From positions 3,586 through 37,469 of the forward strand of contig DIWG01000063.1 of assembly GCA_002423465.1 (NCBI GenBank): 33,884 nt of DNA, written 5' to 3'. Made by a program: the position numbers and the translations under genes. The DNA is from Syntrophaceae bacterium UBA6112 (GTDB lineage Bacteria; Desulfobacterota; Syntrophia; Syntrophales; UBA5619). Shown here piece after piece: positions 1-7,491 of this stretch (position 1 is its first letter; each line of letters opens with the position of its first letter). The notes beneath the pieces were generated by a model. The model saw nothing but the letters and a program-made list of their open reading frames with translations. It searched no databases and was not told the origin of the DNA.

Positions 1-566
1 AGGATCCGCTGGTCGTTCGTGTAGGAGTGAATCGTCGTCATCATCCCCTTCTCGATTCCGAACGCCTTGTGGACCACCATCACCGGCGGCGCGAGACAGT
101 TTGTCGTACAGGAGGCGTTGGAGACGATATGGTGTTTCTGCGGTTTGTAGTCTTTATGGTTGACCCCCATCACAACCGTCAGGTCCTCTTCCTTGGCGGG
201 GGCGCTGATGATTACCTTCTTCGCGCCGGCCTGGAGGTGGGCCGATGCCTTCGGACCGGTCAGGAACAGACCGGTGCTCTCGATCACGATATCGGCCCCT
301 TCGTCGTCCCAGGGGATGGATGCGGGATCGCGAAAGGCCAGGCTTTTGATCGGTTTTCCGCCGATGATGAAACAGTTTTTCTTGATGCCGACCTTCCCCG
401 GATAGCGGCCGTAGTTTGTATCGTACTGGAACAGGTGGGCGTTCGTCTCCACATCGAAGAGATCATTGACCGCCACAACCTGAAGAGATTCGGGATATCG
501 GGTCAGAACGGCCTTCAGAACCTGCCGTCCGATCCGGCCAAAACCGTTGATTCCCAGGCGAATCAT
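1..566 (-). CDS. gap: Glyceraldehyde-3-phosphate dehydrogenase, type I (C-terminus off the left edge)
   Basis: This enzyme oxidises glyceraldehyde 3-phosphate with NAD and phosphate in central glycolysis. About 188 N-terminal residues of a usual 330-340 are visible, and the rest lies beyond base 1. The start carries the Rossmann motif NGFGRIGR. The active-site signature SNASCTTNCLAP lies at residues 149-160 (catalytic Cys about 153), and the partner His is about residue 180 in IHSYTN. The ATG at 564-566 has a strong ribosome site, AAAAGGAGG, just upstream. The gene starts 13 bases after the GAF-protein gene, so the two are probably co-transcribed. Family assignment is secure. Cofactor preference and direction (glycolytic or gluconeogenic) cannot be judged from this fragment. 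Confidence 0.96.
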   Translation of the reverse strand, partial: MIRLGINGFGRIGRQVLKAVLTRYPESLQVVAVNDLFDVETNAHLFQYDTNYGRYPGKVGIKKNCFIIGGKPIKSLAFRDPASIPWDDEGADIVIESTGLFLTGPKASAHLQAGAKKVIISAPAKEEDLTVVMGVNHKDYKPQKHHIVSNASCTTNCLAPPVMVVHKAFGIEKGMMTTIHSYTNDQRI

Positions 567-579
567 AACAACCTCCTTT

Positions 580-1143
580 TCAGTTATCGTCGATGCGGTA
601 CTTGTGCTCCGTCATCAGATCGCAACGGGTCTGAAGCGTCTCGTGCATCCGGGCCTTGTCGAGGGCGATCGCGCTCAGATTGGCCACCGCCTTGAGGAAT
701 TTGATCTCCTCATCCCGGAATTTACGCACCCGGTCCGAATAGACCCGCAGGACGCCGATTGCTTTCTTTTCCAGCAGGAGCGGGACGACGAGGACGGATT
801 TGATCCCCTCCGCTTTCGCCTTCGCGCCGTACTGGAAATCCTTGTCCGTCTGGACGTTCTCGATCCAGATGGTCTTGCCTTGCAAAACCTTGCGGTCGAG
901 GCCGCTCTCCTCAATGAGAATCGGCCCCTTGCGGACATACCCTCTGGACAGGCCGCTTTCCGCCCCCAGCACCAGCAGCCGCTCCCGGGAATCGAGGAGC
1001 CGGATGCTGCCGGCCTTGACAGCCATGGCCTTCACCACGCACTGTACGATCTTCTCCAGGACTTTCACCGGATCCAGGGAGGCATTGATCACCTTCGCCA
1101 CATCGTACAGGGCAACGAAATAATCGACATCTTTCCCTTTCAT
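580..1143 (-). CDS. Stand-alone GAF-domain protein
   Basis: This is a 187-residue soluble protein made almost wholly of one GAF domain (about residues 15-175). GAF patterns are visible, such as AGSIRLLDS, the segment around VLVVPLLLEKKAIGVLRVYS, and the closing helix VANLSAIALDKARMHE. GAF domains bind small ligands or haem, or mediate dimerisation, and no output domain is attached here. The start has the ribosome site GAGGAGGGG. The gene lies between a small membrane protein gene and gap, 13 bases from gap, so a sensory or allosteric link to glycolysis is possible but inferred. The cysteine set of free methionine-(R)-sulfoxide reductases is not seen, so I do not call it that enzyme. Confidence 0.85.
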   Translation of the reverse strand: MKGKDVDYFVALYDVAKVINASLDPVKVLEKIVQCVVKAMAVKAGSIRLLDSRERLLVLGAESGLSRGYVRKGPILIEESGLDRKVLQGKTIWIENVQTDKDFQYGAKAKAEGIKSVLVVPLLLEKKAIGVLRVYSDRVRKFRDEEIKFLKAVANLSAIALDKARMHETLQTRCDLMTEHKYRIDDN

Positions 1144-1285
1144 GGTTTCCCCTCCTCATTGCCTTTTCTCAGTCCGCATCTTGGTTTGAATGGTCTCCCC
1201 GATCGCGACCGGATTCTCGATCATCGTGTCACCGTCCCAGCGCTCAAAATCCTTCCCGGAAACCAGGTGAAACAGGGCGCCGGCT

Positions 1286-1534
1286 TCAACGCACGAAACC
1301 CATCAGAATGATCCCGAGACCGACGAGCCAGCCGATCACGGGCTTCAACTGCCGCGTCTCATCACGGCTGGCATAGAAGAGGATGTACCCCGGAACCATG
1401 GCGCACAATATCCCCTCCCGAACGCTCCTTTTGAAAGCCTTGACGGCCACGATATCCTGACAGACGATGATGATCAGAAATCCCACCAGAACCAAATTCG
1501 CATTCATGTCAACCAATGCCCTCGTCTCCCCCAT
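1286..1534 (-). CDS. Small hypothetical membrane protein
   Basis: The protein is about 82 residues and I do not recognise the family. Three hydrophobic stretches are visible: around NLVLVGFLIIIVCQ, GILCAMVPGYILFYAS and PVIGWLVGLGIILMGFV. Charged segments separate them, including AVKAFKRSVREG and SRDETRQLK, so a two- to three-span inner-membrane protein is likely. The ATG at 1532-1534 is chosen. A TTG one codon upstream (1537) and an ATG ten codons inside (1507) are alternatives, and the AAGGG upstream is close to the chosen start. It heads the minus-strand group that continues with the GAF protein and gap, and sits behind a candidate sigma-70 promoter. Confidence 0.55.
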   Translation of the reverse strand: MGETRALVDMNANLVLVGFLIIIVCQDIVAVKAFKRSVREGILCAMVPGYILFYASRDETRQLKPVIGWLVGLGIILMGFVR

Positions 1535-1569
1535 CAACCCTTCTTCAAAGAGTTCTTGTTTTGGTGTTT

Positions 1570-1589
1570 CCCGTCGTCTGACGGACGGG
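1570..1589. repeat. Inverted repeat at the predicted start of the minus-strand transcript
   Basis: CCCGTC (1570-1575) is repeated inverted as GACGGG (1584-1589), with an alternative inner pairing CCGTC/GACGG. It overlaps the predicted transcription start (near 1584) of the membrane-protein/GAF/gap group, so it could be an operator or a 5' hairpin. No regulator is identified. Confidence 0.3.
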
Positions 1590-1590
1590 A

Positions 1591-1619
1591 ATTATACAGG
1601 AAGGAAAAACAAATATCCA
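1591..1619 (-). promoter_or_regulatory. Candidate sigma-70 promoter for the membrane protein-GAF-gap group
   Basis: Read on the minus strand, a perfect -10 box TATAAT (1591-1596) lies 17 bases from a -35-like TGGATA (1614-1619, 4 of 6 matches). The predicted start is near 1584, about 50 bases before the first gene. The spacing is ideal but the -35 is imperfect. Confidence 0.5.
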
Positions 1620-1623
1620 GCAA

Positions 1624-1652
1624 TTGACACCCTCCACCGTTTCGTATATAAA
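1624..1652 (+). promoter_or_regulatory. Consensus-like sigma-70 promoter for the HD-GYP gene
   Basis: A perfect -35 TTGACA (1624-1629) is followed after exactly 17 bases by TATAAA (1647-1652, 5 of 6 matches). The predicted start near 1659 leaves a 5' leader of about 130 bases before the HD-GYP gene. Its -35 box is only four bases from the -35 of the divergent minus-strand promoter. Confidence 0.65.
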
Positions 1653-1790
1653 AACGCGTCAGATTCATATGCCCGTTTTTATTATTGGAACGGAACCGGT
1701 GTCGATAACCGGTCGCGGTCCTGGAAAGAAGAGGCCGTTGCCCTGCTGTTATCCACAGCCTGAATGTACACCCGGGGAAGAAAGGCATAA

Positions 1791-3458
1791 GTGTTCATGA
1801 GACTCTTCAAACCGCTGGCGAGAGAGAAATCGCGGAGGTTGTTCCTGGCCTTTTTCGCACTTTCCTCCCTACTTCCCCTGCTGGTTTTGATCTTCATCAC
1901 GAATCAGTACATCCTTCCCCTCATCGATGCCGATGGGAGCGATCTGCTCGGCAATGCCTTGACCTACGGCATCCTCGTCATGCTCCTTTTCCCGCTCATG
2001 AGCTTCTTTCTGATGTTTCGCTGGATCCGGTCACTGGAATGCCTGACGAATCAAATCCGGGGCAAATCAACGGAAATCAGAAATGGAACGAAAGAGTTCG
2101 CCGATCAGGAAATCACGGTTACCGACAGCCTTCGGCCGCAGGCGGCAGACGATCACCCAACCGCCCGGGAGGAAAACGAGATCCAGAGCCTGATCCGGTC
2201 GTTCAATGAAATCTTTCAGACGGCGGCGGACCAACTGGCCGAAAGGGAACACCTAAAGGAACTCCTGGCCAATCTGGTCGGGGTGGCCTCCGACCTCACC
2301 TCAGAGCTGGAATTCAACCGCCTCTTTCCGCTGATCATCGGACGGGTAACCGAGGTTATGGCGGCCGAACGGACGAGCCTCTATGTGATCGACTGGGACA
2401 ACCGGGAGCTCTGGACCAAGGTGTCCGAAGGGATTGATACGATCACCGTGCCGCTGGGCAAGGGGATCAGCGGACGCGTCGCCGAGACGGGACAACTGCT
2501 CAATGTGACCGATGCCTGGGATCTCCCCTACTTCGACCGATCCTTCGATCAGCGCAACGATTTCCGGACCCGTTCCGTTCTGTGCCTCCCCATCCGGGGC
2601 CGGACGGGGCAGAATGTCGGCGTTCTCCAGGTCATCAACAAGAAAGGGAAGGATCATTTCGACCGCCGGGATGAGGTCTTCCTGAAGGGTCTCGCCTCTC
2701 AGGTGGGTATCGCCCTGGACAACTCCCTCCTCATCGACGAACTCAAGCTCTCCTTCAACAGTTCGATCACCACGCTTTCGGCCATCGTCGATGCAAGACA
2801 CCCCCTGACTGCGGGCCACTCGCTGCGGGTGACGGAATATTCCCTGCTCATCGCAAAAGAGATGAATTTGAGCGAGAACGATATCGAGGTGCTCCGGCTG
2901 GCGGCGCTGCTGCACGACATCGGCAAGATCGGGATCCGCGATGCCGTCCTGCTCAAGGAGGGGCTTTTCACCCCCGAGGAACGGGAAGAGATGAACAGCC
3001 ATCCCGTCAAAACAAAGCAGATTCTGGAAAAGTTTTATTTCCCCCGCAGGCTCCGGTCCGTCCCTGATATCGCCTGTCACCACCACGAAAAGATGGACGG
3101 CAGCGGATACCCGGACGGACTGAACGGCGACGTACTTCCCCTCGGATCGAAGATCCTTATGGTGGCCGATGTCTTCGATGCTTTGACCTCCCGACGGGAA
3201 TATCCCAAGTATACCTCTGTGGAAACGTTGGGCATGGAACCGATGCCGCTCAATACGGTCCTCTCCCTCCTCCAGCAGGAGTCGGGAAGCCATCTGGCGC
3301 CGGAGGTCGTAAGCGCCTTTCTGCGCTGTCTTCCCCAAGTTTTGCTTCAGTTCCGCGGCGAACACTTTACCCCGGAATATATAGATGAGACGCTCCACCG
3401 CCTCGCCCCCGGAGAGCTTCACAGCGCCGCCGGGCTGCCGCAGCACCCCCTTCCCTGA
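1791..3458 (+). CDS. Membrane-anchored GAF/HD-GYP domain protein, probable cyclic-di-GMP phosphodiesterase
   Basis: This is a 555-residue signalling protein. Two membrane spans (about 18-39 and 58-78) are followed by a linker, a GAF domain (about 175-320) and an HD-GYP domain (about 325-515). HD-GYP hallmarks are present: GHSLRV (about 342-347), the HD pair in LLHDIGKIGI (about 375-376), SHP (about 403-405), HHH and GYP in CHHHEKMDGSGYP (about 429-441), and the later VADVFDALTS. HD-GYP enzymes hydrolyse cyclic di-GMP, and intact metal-binding motifs suggest activity here. The GTG start at 1791 sits five bases after AAAGG. An ATG at 1797 is the alternative. The gene is monocistronic, behind its own strong promoter. 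Ligand and target process are unknown. Confidence 0.92.
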   Translation: MFMRLFKPLAREKSRRLFLAFFALSSLLPLLVLIFITNQYILPLIDADGSDLLGNALTYGILVMLLFPLMSFFLMFRWIRSLECLTNQIRGKSTEIRNGTKEFADQEITVTDSLRPQAADDHPTAREENEIQSLIRSFNEIFQTAADQLAEREHLKELLANLVGVASDLTSELEFNRLFPLIIGRVTEVMAAERTSLYVIDWDNRELWTKVSEGIDTITVPLGKGISGRVAETGQLLNVTDAWDLPYFDRSFDQRNDFRTRSVLCLPIRGRTGQNVGVLQVINKKGKDHFDRRDEVFLKGLASQVGIALDNSLLIDELKLSFNSSITTLSAIVDARHPLTAGHSLRVTEYSLLIAKEMNLSENDIEVLRLAALLHDIGKIGIRDAVLLKEGLFTPEEREEMNSHPVKTKQILEKFYFPRRLRSVPDIACHHHEKMDGSGYPDGLNGDVLPLGSKILMVADVFDALTSRREYPKYTSVETLGMEPMPLNTVLSLLQQESGSHLAPEVVSAFLRCLPQVLLQFRGEHFTPEYIDETLHRLAPGELHSAAGLPQHPLP

Positions 3459-3460
3459 CA

Positions 3461-3482
3461 GCCGAAAGAAACAGTTTTCGGC
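3461..3482 (+). terminator. Hairpin directly after the HD-GYP stop codon
   Basis: GCCGAAA (3461-3467) pairs with TTTCGGC (3476-3482) around an 8-base loop, two bases after the stop. No T-run follows, so it is at best a weak or Rho-assisted terminator, or a 3'-end stabiliser. Confidence 0.35.
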
Positions 3483-3569
3483 GCAGGCGACTCACGCGTT
3501 CAAGGAGATCCAGTCCATCTCGAACCCAGCCGGCCGCATCCGGCCCCGTCATCTGCAGCTTAAAAAATG

Positions 3570-3598
3570 TTGACAAGATCTCTCGCAACGATTACTCT
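3570..3598 (+). promoter_or_regulatory. Candidate promoter for the carboxypeptidase gene
   Basis: A perfect TTGACA (3570-3575) is followed after 17 bases by TACTCT (3593-3598), which keeps the three best-conserved -10 positions (T1, A2, T6). The predicted start lies about 30 bases before the chosen ATG. Confidence 0.42.
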
Positions 3599-3634
3599 TC
3601 GGTCAAAATCCCTTACGTGGAGAGAAAAGGAGGA

Positions 3635-4474
3635 ATGCCAATCGCAAAGCGGATTTTCGGCCCTTTCGCTATCCTGTTGATCCTTTTGCTTTTGCCGGGC
3701 TTGTCGGCTGCCGGCCACTTGCGACTCACCGTCCATTCGGCCATCCTGATGGATATGACGACGGGCAGGATCCTTCTCGCCCACAATGCCGATGATCCGC
3801 TTCAGCCCGCCTCGATCACCAAGGTCCTTTCCCTCTACCTTGCCGACGAAGCGATCCGTGACGGCAAAGTCCGTCCCACGGATCCGGTGAAGATCAGCCC
3901 CAGGGCGGGGCGGACGGGAGGATCAAAGATGTTCCTCCGGGCCGGAAGTGAAATCTCGCTCGCAGAACTGCTCAAGGGCATGGCCGTCGTTTCGGCCAAT
4001 GACGCCTCTGTGGCCGTTGCCGAATACATCGGAGGCAATGTTGAGGATTTCGTAAACCAGATGAACGAAAAGGCCCGCGAACTGGGGATGAACCACAGTT
4101 TCTTCAAAAACCCCAACGGCCTGCCTGACCGGGGACAGTTCACGACGGCGCGGGACATCCTGATCCTGACCTGCGACTATCTCCGGCGATTCCCCGAATC
4201 ATTGGATCTCCACTCGCAGCAGTATTACACCTACCGCGACATCACCCATCGCAACCGGAACAGTCTCCTGCAGCATTACCCCAATGCGGACGGCTTGAAA
4301 ACAGGCTGGGTTGTTCAGGCGGGATACCACATCGTGGCTACGGCCAAACGGGGAAACACCCGCCTGATCGCCGTCGTCATGGGCGCCAAAACCCCCGCAA
4401 TCCGGGCAAAGGAAACGGAAAAACTGCTGGATGAGGGGTTCATGATGGTTCGGAAAGACCTGCGCCAGGGGTAA
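3635..4474 (+). CDS. D-alanyl-D-alanine carboxypeptidase (serine, S11 family), catalytic domain only
   Basis: This periplasmic penicillin-binding enzyme trims the terminal D-alanine of peptidoglycan stem peptides. It has 279 residues. An N-terminal signal peptide (KR, then a run of I and L, cleavage near LSAA) leads into the S11 catalytic domain. The three motifs are intact: SITK with the nucleophile at about Ser60, SAN at about 120-122, and KTG at about 222-224. Usual DacA/DacC proteins have about 380-400 residues with a C-terminal beta domain and amphipathic anchor. Both are absent here, so it is probably a soluble, shorter variant. The ribosome site GGAGG is only one base from the ATG. A GTG at 3617 is in frame but would place that site inside the gene. 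The neighbouring genes give no clue to function. Confidence 0.9.
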   Translation: MPIAKRIFGPFAILLILLLLPGLSAAGHLRLTVHSAILMDMTTGRILLAHNADDPLQPASITKVLSLYLADEAIRDGKVRPTDPVKISPRAGRTGGSKMFLRAGSEISLAELLKGMAVVSANDASVAVAEYIGGNVEDFVNQMNEKARELGMNHSFFKNPNGLPDRGQFTTARDILILTCDYLRRFPESLDLHSQQYYTYRDITHRNRNSLLQHYPNADGLKTGWVVQAGYHIVATAKRGNTRLIAVVMGAKTPAIRAKETEKLLDEGFMMVRKDLRQG

Positions 4475-4477
4475 AAA

Positions 4478-4504
4478 AGTACTGAGGACTGAGTGCTCAG
4501 TGCT
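4478..4504. repeat. Degenerate tandem heptamer with dyad between convergent genes
   Basis: The segment is built of near-copies of actgagg/actgagt/gctcagt and contains the dyad ACTGAG-TG-CTCAGT. It fills the 43-base gap between the carboxypeptidase gene and the convergent hypothetical gene. It may act as a weak bidirectional terminator or be a simple-repeat remnant. Confidence 0.4.
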
Positions 4505-4517
4505 TATCTCTCAGCAA

Positions 4518-5720
4518 CTACTCCAGAAAATTGTCCGGCGGGATGCGGAAGAGCTCCTTCAGAATCTCGTCGAAGTAATCGGGCAGGTAGCGATTCCAGA
4601 TCTTGATCGGCAACTCCCCAAGTTCCCGCTGGTGAGAGGCGGGGAAGGCGAACAGATATTCCAGCAGGTACTGGATGTTACGGGACAGTAGACCCCGGTA
4701 CTGCTGACACAATCTTTGTGCGATAATCCGGTCTTCATGGATGCAGCAGCCGATTTCGCTCTCCAGCATCTGCTGATAATCGGAGAAGATGATCTCCAAG
4801 AGAACATCCTCCTCCCCCGACCGGACGAACTCGGCAAAGGACAAGTTTGCCTCGCGAGGGGAAACCCCCCTCCTCTGCATCACGTTTAGAACCCCAAGAC
4901 CCAGAGACCGGCTCAGGATCTCCTCCCGCGGCGGCCGAAAGCGGATGATCAGGTTCGTGGCGTTGTAGCCCCCGACATGCTTTTCCTCTTCCACAACCTC
5001 GCAATCGGGGAACCCGCCGATCATCTCGACCAGACTCCGCTGTTCGGACGCCTCCAGGACAGCCTTCACCCCGGCGACGTCGTTGATTGCCAGAATCTCT
5101 TCGTCCCCTGCAATCGGTCTCTTTTCAAGAAGATCGTTTAAAAGACGTTTCTCGGCGATCAGAAATTCCTCCGTCATGTCGTCGGGTGCCGTCAGAAGCC
5201 TCTCCCGGGGAATGCCCTGAAGACGAGCCCGTTCATCCGCCAAGGTGTCGGCATGCCTTTTGATCTGATCGAAGATCCGGTCAATGATCCGCCGGGCCGA
5301 TTTCTCCGCAAGGCGGCGGACGCGTTTGATCCGGCTCGATCCAACATAGGCCGGAAAACCATTGCGGCGGGTGAAGTAGAGCGTTCCGTGAAAAGGGGTC
5401 TCCCGGTAGAAGCGTCCGGGGTTCCGATGGTAATCCCGGATCAGCTCGTCGATCCGCTCGTTGCGGTAGGGGGGATCCTTAACGAGGGCGTCTTTCAGGT
5501 CGCCCTTGATCTGGACGGGACGGGAAGAGAGCCCCTCCGGATGAAATTCCCGGAAGATCCGCTCGGCAAAGAGATCCAGGTAACGCGAAACGAAGACATG
5601 GTTGAAATGGACCAGCCGGGTGATCAGATCCGCGTCCGACGGGCGCGCCTCATCGTACATCCAGCGGCGGATGATATCCTTCAGGACCTCCCGGTGCAGA
5701 AAACTGTTGATGGTGATCAT
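4518..5720 (-). CDS. Conserved-looking hypothetical protein with faint RelA/SpoT synthetase-like motifs
   Basis: This 400-residue protein has no signal peptide or membrane span, and I cannot name it. The first 150 residues are rich in charged helices (for example the segment SSRIKRVRRLAEKSARR). The second half has an ordered set of motifs like those of (p)ppGpp synthetases: AINDVAGVK (about 212-219, compare the family's Di.GiR), HVGGYNATN (about 249-256, compare NGYrSiH), and LLEIIFSDYQQMLESEIG (about 307-324, compare EvQIRT...AE.G). The order is right, but the canonical Arg in the second motif and the QIRT are not kept, so this may be a diverged or inactive fold. The ATG at 5718-5720 is chosen because GAGGG lies seven bases before it. 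A TTG at 5741 is possible. It is 60 bases downstream of the fumarase beta gene and may be co-transcribed. Confidence 0.6.
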   Translation of the reverse strand: MITINSFLHREVLKDIIRRWMYDEARPSDADLITRLVHFNHVFVSRYLDLFAERIFREFHPEGLSSRPVQIKGDLKDALVKDPPYRNERIDELIRDYHRNPGRFYRETPFHGTLYFTRRNGFPAYVGSSRIKRVRRLAEKSARRIIDRIFDQIKRHADTLADERARLQGIPRERLLTAPDDMTEEFLIAEKRLLNDLLEKRPIAGDEEILAINDVAGVKAVLEASEQRSLVEMIGGFPDCEVVEEEKHVGGYNATNLIIRFRPPREEILSRSLGLGVLNVMQRRGVSPREANLSFAEFVRSGEEDVLLEIIFSDYQQMLESEIGCCIHEDRIIAQRLCQQYRGLLSRNIQYLLEYLFAFPASHQRELGELPIKIWNRYLPDYFDEILKELFRIPPDNFLE

Positions 5721-5780
5721 AATCCAGCCCTCGGACTCCAACCGCCCGCCGACGGTCCGGAAGCGATGACGGACCCCGCT

Positions 5781-6401
5781 TTACCCGCGGAGGAGTCCGG
5801 CCAGGCGCTCGTCAAACCCCTTCCCCAGCTCCTCGTGGAGGCTCCGCCCATGGGCGTCCATCGTGACAATCCCCGGGAAACGCCGGAAACGGATTTTCCA
5901 GAAGGCCTCCGGCAGACCGAACTCCTCCTTCTTGAAGACGTCAAGAACCTCAACCATCGCCTCGGCGCTGGTCACGCCCGCCCCGCCGATTGCGTGGATG
6001 TAGACGGCCTTGTGAGCCTTGCAGGCCGCAAGCGTTCGGGCTCCCATTCCCCCCTTGCCGATGACGACCCGGAGGCCGAAGGCGGCAATCACCTTGTCCT
6101 CATAGCCCTCCTCCCGGATGCTCGTCGTCGGTCCCGCGGAGACGATGCTCCATCTTTCTCCCGTTTTGCGAACAATGGGTCCGCAATGGTAAATCGCCCC
6201 GCCGCGGTAGATCGTCTTCAGTTCGTCGAAAAGACGCTGATCCTCCGCCGGGAGCGGTCTCTGAGCCTCGATCAGGCGCTCCACCATGTATTTGTGTGCT
6301 GCGTCCCGGCCCGTCGTCGCAATCCCGGAGATCGACACGGCGTCGCCGGCATGGAGCGAAAGGATCTGCTCTGCGGAAATGGGAATCGTCAGTTCAATCA
6401 T
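5781..6401 (-). CDS. Class I fumarate hydratase, beta subunit
   Basis: This 206-residue protein matches the C-terminal half of class I (4Fe-4S) fumarases. The same family includes the L-tartrate dehydratase beta subunit. Typical stretches are the start ELTIPISAEQ, the block GAIYHCGPI, the segment SAGPTTSIREEGYE, and GKGGM followed by IHAIGGAG. It works with the alpha subunit encoded 10 bases upstream to interconvert fumarate and malate in the cytoplasm. The ATG at 6399-6401 has GAGG eight bases before it. Tartrate dehydratase cannot be excluded from sequence alone. Fumarase is favoured because the gene pair lies among central-metabolism genes with no tartrate genes nearby. Confidence 0.9.
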   Translation of the reverse strand: MIELTIPISAEQILSLHAGDAVSISGIATTGRDAAHKYMVERLIEAQRPLPAEDQRLFDELKTIYRGGAIYHCGPIVRKTGERWSIVSAGPTTSIREEGYEDKVIAAFGLRVVIGKGGMGARTLAACKAHKAVYIHAIGGAGVTSAEAMVEVLDVFKKEEFGLPEAFWKIRFRRFPGIVTMDAHGRSLHEELGKGFDERLAGLLRG

Positions 6402-6411
6402 TTTGATCGCC

Positions 6412-7317
6412 TCATCCTATGAAACACCAGGTTCCGTCGGCTTCGATCCGGATTTCGCGCCGACGACATTCCCAGCACATGTAGGTCACGGTGACGAAAT
6501 AACTGGCCGGGTGACGGTGGAGCGCGCCGATCTTGACCCCCAGCAGGGTCGTTTTCCCGCCGAGACCCAGGGGGCCGATTCCCAGCGTGTTCGCCTCGAG
6601 CAGAATCCGTTTTTCAAGATCGGCCAGGACGGGATCGGGATTCACATCGTCCAGCGGACGGAGGAGCTGGTGTTTGGAATGGAGATAGCCGGAACCGCGG
6701 TCGCCGCCGATACAGACCCCCAAGATCCCCGGAGGACACCCTTTGCCCTCGGCCCGGCGGACGGCATCCAGAACCGCGCGCCGGACTCCCTCCGGATCGC
6801 GGCCCGCATGCAGCGCGTCGTCGGGCAGGCTGTACTGCCGGCCCACGTTCTCGCTGCCGCCGCCCTTGAGCATCAAGGCCACCGAAAGGGCTTCGGCGTC
6901 ACCTTCCTCGAAATAGACCCCGGGGATGCCTTCGCCGACGCAGTTTCCGCTGTTTCGTCCGGTCACGGGATCGACGGCGTTCGGCCTCAGAAATTGCTCC
7001 CGCGTCGCCCGCGCCACGGCCTCCGCGCACGCCGTCGCCATCGCCCGCTGAGAGAAGCCGGACGGATGATGAATGAAAAAAAGCGGCAAACCCGTGTCTT
7101 GGCAGAGGGGAACCCGCTTTTCACGGGCCAGGACAATGTTTTCCAGAAAAAGGGGAAGGATCGTTCGCGCCTTCGAATCAGGCGCCTCCTCGTCATAGGC
7201 CCGCTTCAGGGCTTGTTCCACATCCCCGGGCAGGTCGCAGGCCGTCCGGCGGATAAGCTCGAAGAGGGCCTCGCCGAAGGCCGGTCCCGACAAACGGTTT
7301 CTTTCATCGCATGTCAC
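6412..7317 (-). CDS. Class I fumarate hydratase, alpha subunit
   Basis: This 301-residue subunit carries the oxygen-sensitive [4Fe-4S] cluster that activates the substrate hydroxyl. Cysteines in conserved settings are C72 in LCQDTGLP, C194 in GKGCPPG or C202 in GVCIGGDRG, and C281 in YMCWECRR. The family blocks KGGGSEN, GIGPLGLGGKTT and GVKIGALHRHPAS are present, so the subunit looks complete. The GTG start at 7315-7317 has AAGGAG nine bases before it, and no in-frame ATG is nearby. It is first in the fum pair, behind a good sigma-70 promoter, and is divergent from glpABC. Confidence 0.92.
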   Translation of the reverse strand: MTCDERNRLSGPAFGEALFELIRRTACDLPGDVEQALKRAYDEEAPDSKARTILPLFLENIVLAREKRVPLCQDTGLPLFFIHHPSGFSQRAMATACAEAVARATREQFLRPNAVDPVTGRNSGNCVGEGIPGVYFEEGDAEALSVALMLKGGGSENVGRQYSLPDDALHAGRDPEGVRRAVLDAVRRAEGKGCPPGILGVCIGGDRGSGYLHSKHQLLRPLDDVNPDPVLADLEKRILLEANTLGIGPLGLGGKTTLLGVKIGALHRHPASYFVTVTYMCWECRRREIRIEADGTWCFIG

Positions 7318-7423
7318 GTTGATGGTCTCCTTCCTGTGATTTCACTCTTCCCGGGAACTTTCACCCTTCCGGCAGAAAACGTTGCTTCGGCGGAATTTGA
7401 CAAATCTCCTCAAGGCGCCGGTG

Positions 7424-7451
7424 GTGGATCATCCCCACGCCTCGTGGATCA
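7424..7451. repeat. Direct repeats GTGGATCA, 20 bases apart
   Basis: GTGGATCA occurs at 7424-7431 and 7444-7451, a 20-base period close to two DNA helical turns. A shortened form, GTGGTCA, starts at 7457. They lie just inside the predicted start of the fum transcript, so they could be sites for a regulator of fum, glp or both. No regulator gene is adjacent. Confidence 0.3.
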
Positions 7452-7462
7452 CGATTGTGGTC

Positions 7463-7491
7463 AATCTACCTTTAGAAAAGATGGATGTCAA
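7463..7491 (-). promoter_or_regulatory. Sigma-70 promoter for the fumarase genes
   Basis: On the minus strand a perfect TTGACA (7486-7491) is followed after exactly 17 bases by TAGATT (7463-7468, 4 of 6 matches including T1, A2 and T6). The predicted start is near 7456, which gives a leader of about 140 bases before the GTG start. Confidence 0.55.

Noticed and set aside
1144..1285. A minus-strand stretch that translates to a plausible 40-residue protein end (around LVSGKDFERWDGD) before the GAF gene
   Set aside because: The frame is closed by TGA just upstream, overlapping the end of the small membrane-protein gene, and has no normal start codon. It could be a frameshifted tail, but I cannot support a gene.
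3367..3588. A 73-codon minus-strand reading frame over the end of the HD-GYP gene
   Set aside because: It is Arg/Ala/Gly-rich, lies mostly opposite a well-supported gene and has no ribosome site or family resemblance.
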